Shown: in pieces, positions 23,201-34,900 of the stretch
Position numbering within the stretch: position 1 is the first letter of the stretch
How the letters are laid out: each line of letters opens with the position of its first letter
NCBI GenBank assembly: GCA_033782935.1
Contig: JAWQEG010001435.1
Span: forward strand, 186,001-250,000
DNA length: 64,000 nucleotides
Origin: Petrolisthes cinctipes
Taxonomy: Eukaryota > Arthropoda > Malacostraca > Decapoda > Porcellanidae
Direction: 5' to 3'
The notes under the pieces: generated by a model
What the model saw: only the letters and a program-made list of their open reading frames with translations
Database searches by the model: none
What the model was told of the DNA's origin: nothing
Program-made: the position numbers and the translations under genes

Positions 23201-26200
23201 CTCTACTGAGTCTACGTGATTGGTCAGTGATCTCGCCAGTGACCATTTGTTGTCCTGACACCACTGTGTAGCCACCATCTCTCCATTGTTTATCATATTG
23301 CCAAGACCGTGTACAATGTCTCCCACAATGGCGCCTAACCAAACAAAATGTACCAGGAAGCCTGTTCACCTTACATTGATCCAGAAAATAGAATTAATTA
23401 GGAAACTGGAAGAGGGTAGAAGTGTTGCAAGTGTTTGTAATAAATACGGCGTGAAAAAACAAACTGTGTTTAATATAAAGTGCGCAATACAAAAGTTGCA
23501 AGATTAGGCAGAAGTTTTCAGTTGGTAGCACAGCCAAAATGGTGATACTAAGGCAAGAAAACATGTGAAAGTGAGTAAGAATGTAGACTAAGATGCTGCA
23601 GTTTATAAGTGGTATGTGAATCAGCGTTCATGTGGAGTGGCTGTGCATGGGTGTGAGCTTAAGTGCAGCAAAATTAGCAGAACATACAGTATTTGGTAAT
23701 TGGCAATAATATTGATAATCTTTGGACTTACATAATTCCTGGACTTTTATGGTTCCCCATAATAATCCGTGAAATCAAGGGTTGAGTGTACATCCCTCAT
23801 AGCCCTCCTATCTACCCAGTCATATGACTTTTCCTGGTCTATAATGGCAGGAAACAGTTTCCTACCTTTCCCAACGTATTTCTCTGCTGTTGGTTTGATT
23901 GAAAAGATCTGATCCACATAGCCTCTATTCTTTCTAAACTTTCCTTGCTAACTTTGTTCTCAGATTCTTCAATCAATCTCTCCATAAGAATACTCCCATA
24001 CACCTTTCCTGGCAGACTAAGGAGGCATATTTCCCTATAGTTACTGCTTAACTCATGGTTGTTTATTAAATATACTGTATACATGTATTTACCATTGTTT
24101 CTGTTGTCTCTCAACTGTTTTTACACTGAGAAGTCTACAGTATTTGAATAGTACCATTAACTGTGCACCGTTGAAAAGCAAACAATCAAAACATTTACTA
24201 ATCAAGTGAGATGTAACACCACAACCAAAGTCTAGTGACCAGTCATAAAGTTGCAGGCATTTCAGGAATACTCTTACACTTTCTCAATTTATTTTTCATG
24301 TCAGTAAGGCATGGTTGTAAAGACATTACACTAAAGAAAAGTATTTAACACAATGTCTCCACACTTTGGCAGCCATAACAATTCAAATGCAACTAAGTAA
24401 TTGGGAGCAATGACTGACTGGGCTGTTCTAATATTCATATATCATGTCCATCTGATATAAAACAAATATAGACTTGAGACTGAAATTTTCCCCTGAAGTT
24501 TAGGAATACTCTTGTATGTCTGCATATAGAGTTACAGTATAGTGTGTCGTAACAGGAGATCAAGAGGACACAGCAACTTCTAAAAACTTTTAATAGAGCT
24601 ATAAATCACTAGAAACCATTACAGTCATGTCAAAGACCATTCACAGATTCAAAGTTATATGCAAGCCTAACTTAATCCTGTAAAATAAAAACAATTTGGC
24701 AAGTAGGTAAGCACTGTACTCATGTATGCATGCGTGCACACATGCACATACACAAAAATACATATATATCAACGGAACAGTGATTGACTGAAAAGGAATC
24801 TGTAACAGGATCACAACAGCTAAGGTTATAGGCCTTTGGGAAAGACAGAGAGGAAGAATTGTAAACTTTGAAGGAAAAATAAGGGAAGGAGGAATAGTTG
24901 GAAACCTGAAGGTGGTTGGCTTGGGACCAGAAAGGCATCACACCTTCAAGTATTGTTTATGAAGAACTGACATATACAAATGTGACTCATATCCACATAC
25001 AAAATCGTCATACCACTCATTAATACAAATCCCCTACAATCCCCTCATTAACATGACACCTATTCAACCAAACAAAACAACTATCCTAAATGCAGACAAT
25101 TGTTCACTTATGAAAATAGAAAGAAGCAAACCACTTCCATTCACTATTAACAGCCAGGCATTTATCCATACAACTATATAAACACACAATAATGGGCCCA
25201 CACATTCAAACAGATGATACACCCCAAAAAGGAGGGAAAATATTATATGTACTGAAGTCTAGCAATGGTCCGTAGCCTAATTGTTTCCTCAGCACCATCA
25301 CCTGGCACCACTCAAACACCACTACTTCCACACACAAGAAATAACTGCCTTGTTATCTAAACAAAAGAAAAACACAGAAAGAAACTAAAATCACAGTTAT
25401 TATGGCCAGCAAACAATAGCTTTACACATCAGTTTTTTTTTTTTTTTATTATTAGTCACATGAAAAGGTACACAAAACATTTTAATACTATAGTGTACTG
25501 CTTATTTGTGCAAAAATTGGGGATTCACAGTTTAGGCATTTCATGGGTTGTCTGAGACCAGATGCCTCCAATTATATAACTTGATTCCATACACATAGGG
25601 CATTACTCACCCTCTTCCTGAGATGAGTCCCGGTACAGCTTTAGACTCTTGGTGGAGGGGGGTCTTCTCTTTACTCTTGTGCCTGCACCGCTTGCCATAA
25701 GATGTGACAGGCTTGACATACGTTTCCTCTTGGGCACATCAAGCAGGTTTAATTCCATTTCAGGACTCTCCAGCACCCTTGGTTCTTCAGCTGCAAGATG
25801 TTCATACTAGTATTTGAGCAAGTGTAGTGGTGATGACTGAGTGATAATTTTTTTGTAGTGCAATAGTGAAGTTATAATTAACATGGAAGCACTGTAGTGG
25901 TGTGCTTGAGAAGTTTTAGTGGTTTCAGTGTTGGTGCAAGGTCAGAAATGGAGCCAAGTGTAGTGGCCTGTGTATGAGATAGTTGTGTGTACTTACGAAC
26001 TCACCGACAGATTGATTACAGGTAGCCTATACACTTCAACTCACAGCAGGTAACGAACTCTGTCCAGTAGGTTTGCTCATTGCACATGTTTTCAATGCGC
26101 AATTCACCTATAGCACGACGAACCCCACATCAGCACCATTTTATTTTATTATGCGCGATGCTTCCGTTTTTGTGGCCGGGAGTGGGCAAAATCCGCGGCA

Positions 26201-28912
26201 GTTCCAAGAAGTGCGTCTATATCGGGTTTCAGCATGAAACTAGCCTCTCTCCCAAACCCACGCTACAACCAGCCAGCTTCTCCCTCTCACCCTCTCACTC
26301 AGTCAGTCTCCCGCTTCCTTGCATCCCATGTACCCTCCTCTCCTTTGTCACCAATTTGTTGCCCCCAACCCTACACTCTACCAACCAACACCTGCCTTCA
26401 CCATGCCAAAGGTTGAGGGTAAGAAGAAATTCCTGTTGCATGCTCTGAAGCTTCAGGTGATTAAGGAGGAGGGATTAGGAAACATGTCGATTGGCAAAGA
26501 GTTTGTCCTGACAGAGTTTATTGTACGTACAATATGGAAGAACAGGGAGGCCATTATGCGGACTGTGAGGAGTTATACAGTAGTGCAAAAAAGGCAAGAA
26601 CAAGAAGAAAGAGAAGAGATTGATGATAATGCTTCAGTTATGTCCACCCTTGACTTTGAAGGGTTTATGGACGAAGTGAATGAGATCAACATTGAACGCA
26701 GTGCTAGTGGGAGTGGTGGTGTGATGGCAGGTGAGGGTAATGGTGTGACCTTGGAAGGAGCAGTGGGGAGGCCTACATAGTGTCACAGCCAGCCTCAGAA
26801 CCCCGTCTCTCACTTCTAGTGTGCTTTTGTACTGCTATTTCTTTGGTATGAATTTATATTCATTGCTACTGTGTCTCATAATCAAATCATAATTACCAAA
26901 TACTGTACAGTGTCCAGCATATTGGCAGATAAGATCTCTGTAATTGTCACTGTGAGTCAGTTGCTGCCCATGAGTAATTTTCCCCATACAAACATGTATT
27001 CATACTATGCAATTTTTCTTTACGCAAGCACCTCTGCCGCTCAAATAGGTGTGCAATATGAGAACCTACTGTATTTAGGAATTCTGAGGCAATCGTTCTC
27101 TGCAGTTTCAGTTTTACAATGTCAGATCCGTCTTGATTTATTATGCTGTAATGTGGGCACTGTCACACAGACTAGTGGATACGTTACAAAGAAGCGACCA
27201 TAAAATATTAAGACATGGCTGGAGTTAGGTGGGAGGACAGGGTGTCAAGTGAGGACATGGTACCAAGGTGTAGGGTGGTGGAGCTCTGTGATAAATGGTG
27301 AAGGGATGTAGGCCCCCAGGATGGCAAGACATGGAAAAGCTGGGTATAGATGAGGATTTGGCAATGAACAAAGGGCAATGAAAGAAAGGTATCGTATGTC
27401 CAATCCCCAAAGGGAGGAAACAAAATGAAGATGATGTTCTTGAAGAATTTATATACACTGACCTAACATAATGCTTACTATATTTGATCTACTTTATTCT
27501 GGCCCCTGGGGTGAGGCTGGGACGACTCCCTCACCTTTTCTTCGAAATAATACTTATTTACATTGTAAATTTACCCAGGTGAGCTGACTTTATTCTCTGT
27601 GAATACTAGCTGGACCCCCACAGATAGTTGTAGGATCTCGTCACTTTCTAGTGGATCTGCTGTATGGACCACCAGCACAAGGGGGTGCATTATCCCTTTG
27701 CTTGTAGCAGTCTAAACTCCTTCCCCTTTTTTATGGTCCCTTCAAGACTGGTGTCATGGAACCTGCAGCCCCACTTGTAGCTCTTGTGGTAACGTGGACT
27801 TGGGCCCATAGCACTGCCTGTGGGATCAAAGACCTTCCCCCCAATGAGGCCCCAACGTCGCATGTTTGTCATATGTTGCCACATGTAATGGAAGGTCATT
27901 ATTTCAAGGGGTATGGCAGGCTCTAGCACCAGTGCAGGACCCCAGACAAGCAAGGGGTCCAGTTCTGAGGCTATATGAACCTTTAGTGGAGTCATTGTTA
28001 GAGTCCCCAACCCGCACTGCATATCATTTATAAAACCATGCAGCCATATCATGAAAATATATACGATATTTAAAAATTAGTTACCGTATGTAACAGATAA
28101 TAGTACGAGAGTGAGGTCTTCATTAGCTGGTCAACAGTGATGCGACAACAATGTGATATTCCCTTACACCAGTCTGCCACACCCCAAGGGCCAAAACAAA
28201 GTAGTTCTAAAATAAGGTCATGGTGCTTCAGAAGTCCAACAATTGGTGCATCATTTTTCTGAGTGTTGTGTGTACTGTACAGTAATGAAACTGGAGGGGA
28301 ATTAATCACCTTCATCTTCCTCAGAGTCAAGTCCTCCTGGCAACACCATCTCTTCATCATCATCTTCCTCCCCAGCTTTAGGACCTCCCAGGAGCAGGAC
28401 TGAAGTGTCTGCGACCCCATGGGTGACATGAGAGCTGCGACGGCTGACACGCTGGGACAACTCTGGGGCCAACTGTGAAGGTCCACTGCTGTCATCTGTA
28501 AATGGTCACAAGTATACTGATGTCAGCATAAATTCAATCTCAATCAATATCTCACTTACCTCTTTCAATTTTATATGCAAAAATTTTGGTAAAACTGTTG
28601 TAATTCTACATCAGGGGTTCTTAATGATTTTCAACAATAAACCAAAATCAGAGCATTAACAGAGGTGATGACCCATCCATACTTTCACTGCACTTAAACT
28701 TCATGAGGAAGGACACCGCCCTCTCAGTGGGCTACAAAGCCTATAGTAGCATGGCTCTGCAGAATGCATTGATCCTAATTTTAAGAAATTTATGAGGAAC
28801 TGGTTTGAAAGTGAGACTGACTAATCTGAATAGCAAAGATATAATCTAGACTATTAAAATGATTTAGTCTGGTAATAATAATAATAATAATAATAACAAT
28901 AATAATAATAAC

Positions 28913-28947
<35 letters not shown>

Positions 28948-31900
28948 TAATAATAATAATAATAATAATAAAACGGTTTATTGATACGTGGCTCAAGAGC
29001 TGAAAATATACAGTATAAAATTATTTACATATGATTGCAATGGTAGGAGTGGTGAGAATGTACAGCCGGCCTCAGGAAGTCGTATACACCACTGTGACAT
29101 CAAGGGTTCGTAATAACTAGAAAATTTAGTACTGTACTTTAATTTCCTAACACCAATCTTTTCTAGTAATTCTATCTTGGTAATACTTGAATCAGTCAGC
29201 AGAACAATACCTACAGTATGTGCAGAATAAACACCCTTTTTAACCAATGCTCTATTTACAAATTCCTGAGACCGACTGTACATAACAACATTTTATACAA
29301 AATAAATTACTGACATAGCTACTATGTGTAGGGGGGAATGGGTGGGGGGTGTCAGCAATACCAAATCCCTGCACCTCGTTTTAAAGGGTCAGTGGTTTTG
29401 CAATCTTAGTAGGGATGTGTGTTTGGGAGGGGGGGGGGGGGGGTTATTCACATGTTGATGAGTCTGACCATGGCCAGTACAGGGCTATTATTGTACCAGT
29501 CTGTTCTGGCCTTAACCCTTAAACTGTGGGTGACGACATAAGTAGACACCACCAACAAGTGTGTGTAATTGCGGGATTTCATAGTACACACTCTATGTAG
29601 GCTACTTAGAGAAATGCAAAAGGGACAGCATGAGCATATAGTGTTACTTGGATAACACTGAAAAACATACAGAACACTGACCTACAAAAGTTTTGTGACT
29701 ATCTTAAGAGACTCAACCCAAGGGTTAAGAAACATTGCTCTTTGAAATTAGTAGTCTATGGTCAGAGCTATCCACATTTCACCCTCATCTATGTACTGTA
29801 CAGTAAACCCTCGCTAACTCGGATCAACTGGGGGGAGACCCTTGTAGAGTTATCCAAGGGCTTAAATTTGATGCGTACGACTGACCGCATGCACACCCAC
29901 CCTCAAAACTACATGTGCTTTCACTCGTATCTCTGGTTCCCATACACAGCTGCGCACACACAAAAATATGACAATTTCACAAAAAAAGATATAAAACTGC
30001 AGAAATAAATCTAATATTGTATATTTACATGAAATAAGGTATGGTGGTGTAATTGTGTAGGTGAGGAAGTGTATGAATCGGAGCTGGTATCGGTCAGTTT
30101 ATCGGTCACAGTGTACTTGTTGCCACACGGACACATTATTCCCGCGATTTTTGTGATATTTTTTTGCTTAGTTCTCGTACAGTAATCTCCTTTCAATGGC
30201 GCTGAAGAGAAAGCTTTCAAGTGATGTTAGTAGCGATGCAAAGAAAAGACAGATCATCACATTACATGATAAAGTTGATATTGTTAAGAGAAAGTAGAAT
30301 AGGTGGCAACAATTGGCCATGCTTTAGGGTTGACTCAAACAACTGTAGCCACCATAATTATAGACAGAGCGCATCTTATCTCACGTTAAAGATGCATCTC
30401 CTATGCAGTTAACTAATAACTGAGCAAAGATCAAGTTTATTAATGGATAATGCAACACTGTGTGGAGTCACCGTGGTGATACCGTCATGACCGATGCCTA
30501 TGTGGCTCCGTGGCAGTGACACAGCCAATTATATATCAGTGCATCATAATTTTTCAGGCAATAAAGTTAATTAATTTAAAACATTGAGTTTCTTATACAT
30601 ACCTGTTATGGTAAAAGCATAACTATCAACATAGGGTATAAATGTTCGGTATAGAGATGGTAATTTGAGTTTTGTACAAAAACAATTTGCGTCACTTCTC
30701 AGACAGTAGGCCTTCGTGACGGCGCACCCGGACAATCTCCGCATAAACCGGATATACATTCGAGATACACCTCGGTCTCATATAGAACGTGTTCACATAG
30801 AACGATTCTCGTATAGAACGAGCGACCAAAATATTAGCTTAAAATTATTTTATAAAACGATTGCATCCATATAGAACGGGTGGCGAAAATAAGTAAGCAA
30901 ATCCGAGGAGTTCTTATACAAAACGAGCGAAATCATAATGAACGTGTCAGGAAATGATATCACTCGCGTCTGTACAGTGTGGGTGAGTGTGATAACGCCA
31001 CTTCTCCCGCTCCTTCCCCCTACCCAGTGTTGCCAGGTGCAAGGAAATTTCTGTTTTAGGGAATTTTGAAATCCACACAGGGAAATTATATAAAGATTGT
31101 TCAAAAGTAAACAGAGAAAGTCTTACCAGAAGAAATACCAAAAAGACCGTCAATGTTCAAGAGTAAACAGGGAATTATTGAGGCATAAAGGGAAATTCTA
31201 AAGTTGAAGTCAGGGAAATTTCGTGTTTGACTCGCTCGTTTTTAGTGATTACGAGTTAACCACCAGATTCAACACTCAGTCATGCCAGGTGGTGCATTTA
31301 CAAAACGGAAGGCCATATCCTTCGATACAAAGAAGTTATTTCTCGGAAAGAGAAAGGAGAAGGAAACACCAGCGTATGGTTAATAAAAGAAAACAAACGA
31401 TGATCACGCGCTATCTCCCCCCCCTACCACCTCCACCACCATCACGTGCTTTCTCCCCCCTTACCACCTCCACTACCATCACGCGGTATCTCCCCCACTA
31501 CCACCTCCACCACCATCACATGCTATCTCCCCCCCTACCACGTGGCTCCACCACCACGGATGCCGCCGACTCGTCTCACGGTCTCAGTCACATGAGTCGC
31601 CTGCGAAAACCTTAATACGAATTGTAAAATGCATTTTACATACATCCATGTGGGATTAAGGCAAGAAAAACCTTGAAAAGTATTTTATGTTAATTTCAGG
31701 GACAATTTTGGTGACTGATCGACCAATTGTCGTTTTCCCCATAGGTTACGTGTATCACATAGAACGATTTCACATAGAACGACGTCTTCTATCGACCTAT
31801 TGGACGTTCTATACGAGACCGAGGTGTACTTATAAGTGTCTGAGACAATGACAGCGTCCGAGTTATCCGATATCCGGCTTATATGTATCAGACTTAGCGA

Positions 31901-34900
31901 GGGTTTACTGTACTGTACTAACAACTAATATATGCGGCACTTTTGTCTGTCTGCCTGTCCAACTATACACGGCTAAACGGTTGATCCCAATAGACTAATT
32001 ATTGGTCCACATGGGTAACTTGCCACAAGAAAAGTGCAGAGTAGGTGGCGATGACCTTAGAGGCTGGAGATGATACAGTAAAAATAAGTAAAATACAAAT
32101 ATCTTCAGAGACTGGCATACCAGGAGATCTATAAAGTCTATGGATGATTCATGACGGTGGAGTTACACAGAGGGATAATCAAGAGGGTCCAGCAGGTTAT
32201 TGGCCAGCAAAGTGGGCCATTATCAGCTAGTTCTTACTAATAAACTAGCCAATAAGAGGCTTGTGAAGTGAGCCAATCGGAGAGTTACAGGAAAATTATT
32301 TTCCTGCTAAAGTTCACCAATACAGATACAGAATATTGTATGGTAAAGGCAAAACAGTAGAGACTGACCTGACTCTGAGTAGAGCTTGAGAGCCTTGGAT
32401 GACGTGTGCCTTGTTTTGACAATGTGGTCATCGACAGGAATGACGATAGAAGAAGAGGATACCGTCAACCGCCGGTACTTTCTCTCAGTGCCTCCTTCTG
32501 ACACCAATGAAGATTTTACCTTCTGTTTCTTACTCCTTGACCCTTCCTGATACTCTCTGGTGCTTCTCGCCCTCTTCCTTCCATCTGTCTTCTCTTCATC
32601 ACTGCTCTCAGTATCTGCATTAGAAAAGTCAATCAACATTTAACTCCTTAACAATTTGGGTGTGGAATTTTGTGTAAGAGGCCAATATGTTGCAGGGGAA
32701 ATGAAATGCAGCAGATTCTTCCAAATTATGCCAGGAACAGATTTGCACCCTACTATTATAATTATATGAATAGGAGATTTACTTTGTCGAAAATTGAAGG
32801 AATCAGTAGCCCTCCAAATTGGCAACAATATTTTCCCTGTCACATGCAAACATGTATTCCAAGTCATAAGCATATGTGGACGAACAGTACTTTTGAAGTG
32901 CCAGAAATAGTGATAGCTGTAGTGGCAGAAAAAGTACTAGTGGTATAGTGATATGATTATAACCTCTTAAAAGTTCAGGTGGTAGTAATAGCAGTATATC
33001 CTAGCAGTAACAGTAATTTACCAATTATTGGAGTTCCCTTAACCCAACCTAAATAAAAGTTTATTTCAAGAATAGTATGATCTTAATGGTTTGAATAAAA
33101 ACTTTACTAAATTACTGTACTACAACTTATACAGGTATAGATACAACAGCAAATGACCTTCACAAATGCAAAACAAAGTTTATGGACATTTCCAACACAT
33201 ATTTTGCCCTCACTCTTTCCAATATAAAATGCAATTTATATTCTCTCCTGACCTAAATCCAACAAAATGTAATCCCTACTAAGTTCCTAAATGCCAATCA
33301 CTGTGAGAGGTTGGTTTAAATTGAACTATAGATTTTTTGGGTACATGAAGGGGATGGACATAGACTGATTGAGACAAGTTTGTCCACTTTAAATTAATAT
33401 GGTGAAGCAGTCAACCTCTTGTACATATGGTGTATTTTATGTTGTCATCAATTTGTCTCAAGTTTCTGAGTGTAGAAGTTTCTCAGGCTGTCTTCCTGAA
33501 CAGCTCCAAGTCCATGAGGAAGGCCATGGTTTGGACCAGGGTCCTCATGGAGTGAATGTTGTGTTGTTGGCAAGTGTGGTTGTGTGTAGTACAGTCTTCC
33601 ATAATATGCTTAATAGTGTGGGGTGTTGTGGTAGTACCAATGTTCTGGACAGGTGTCCACAATGGACCTATTCAGCCTCTTTTGATAGAGAGGTGAAAGA
33701 GAGGCAAGACAGTAAGCAGGAAGGATATATAAAGAAAAAAGGGACAGTTGAAGAGCTGAAAGACAGTGGCTGGGTCTGAAGGGGCGCCCAAACCCTTAAA
33801 GTATTGCCCACATCACTACAGGCAATACCCCCCTACAGGGGAGAATTAGGGGAAAAGGCAAAGTCTAAGTGAGAGGGCAGAGCAGAGTATCCTTAAGAAG
33901 GCAATTGGTATTGAGTGTGGGATGGTTGAGAGGGTGAAGCATAATATATTGAGGTGGTTTGGACATGTGGAGAGAATGCAATATGTGGAGTTTGTACAGA
34001 AGGTGTATGGAAGTGAAGTTGTGGGACCTGGTGAGAGAGGCAGACCACCGGTCAGATGGAAGAACATAGGGGAAGAGTATGTAAGGGAGAGAAGCATGAG
34101 GGGCAGAGGAGGGCTTGACCAAGTAAGGAGGGAGTGTTGGAACAGAGAAAACTGGAGACACTTCTGCCATAGCCACCCCCTTGGGGAGTTTGGGGAGTAC
34201 CTGGAGAGAACAATGCATCGGAGCTATAGATAGATAGACAGTAAGAGAGAAAAACAAATCATCTGCCATTACTTGCACATTATTGAACTACCTCACCTTT
34301 TATGCTGGTCACTGAACCACTGTCGGCAGATCTTGCTGACAAACTCTCAGGAGAATTCTGTAAATGATGAAATACATGACAATATAAAGAATATTTATCC
34401 AAAAGCAAGTGCTAAATACAACATAGTCTATTTTTCTATTCTGGATTTTTGTGGTCGTCCCCTGAAGCACATCTAAATCTGGTTTCCGCGTGACACTAGC
34501 CGCTCCCACAAACCAACGCTACAACCAGCCACCTTCTCCCTCTCAGTCAGTCTCCCACTCCCTCACATCCTGTGTACCCCCCTCTCCATTGTTGCCGACT
34601 TGATGCCCCCAACCCTACATCCTACCAACCAACACCTGCCTTCACCATGCTAAAGTGGGGGAGGATTGGGGTGGCTGGAGTATGGGGTGATCTAAGCTCC
34701 GCCCACCAGCCTACGTGATTGTGATGTTGTTTCAGGAAATAGCCTTTTCAATGACCCCCCTGTCTTCTTCCTGTTTCTTTCTTTGTGTTGCTGATTGCTT
34801 CATTTCTAGTTTTCCCTTATGATTTCTCTTATTTTCCACATATTATATATTTCTTTGATAATTTCTATCTCTCTTTGGCTGTCGAATTCAAATAAAACAC

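Larger units (their letters stand above)
22150..25610 (-). other. ELYS intron 21
   Basis: Contains a Tigger-like element (23019-23788) and a LINE scrap (23795-24050). 22150-23018 and 24051-25610 are AT-rich with CA-rich and T-rich patches; nothing else recognised. Confidence 0.55.
29801..31910 (+). mobile_element. Tigger-like transposon, 2.1 kb, interrupted by a second one
   Basis: Inverted ends CAGTAAACCCTCGCTAACTCGG and CTTAGCGAGGGTTTACTG, flanked by TA. At 30196-30297 a transposase start, MALKRKLSSDVSSDAKKRQI, continues with THDKVDIVKRK-like residues (the usual Tigger HTH lead) and meets a stop at 30295-30297. A different Tigger sits inside at 30768-31826. Lies in ELYS intron 19. Confidence 0.85.
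32615..34296 (-). other. ELYS intron 18
   Basis: Contains a foldback MITE (about 32690-32830) and a LINE 3' end (33890-34245). 32840-33890 is mostly unassigned; a GT-rich plus-strand ORF at 33399-33779 has no recognisable motif and no splice support. Confidence 0.5.

Noticed and set aside
27690..28052. 120-codon minus-strand ORF next to ELYS exon 20
   Set aside because: Its second half is antisense or sense to the SINE-like repeat and the phase chain does not need it.
28790..28996. Poly-isoleucine ORF
   Set aside because: Translation of an (AAT)n microsatellite.
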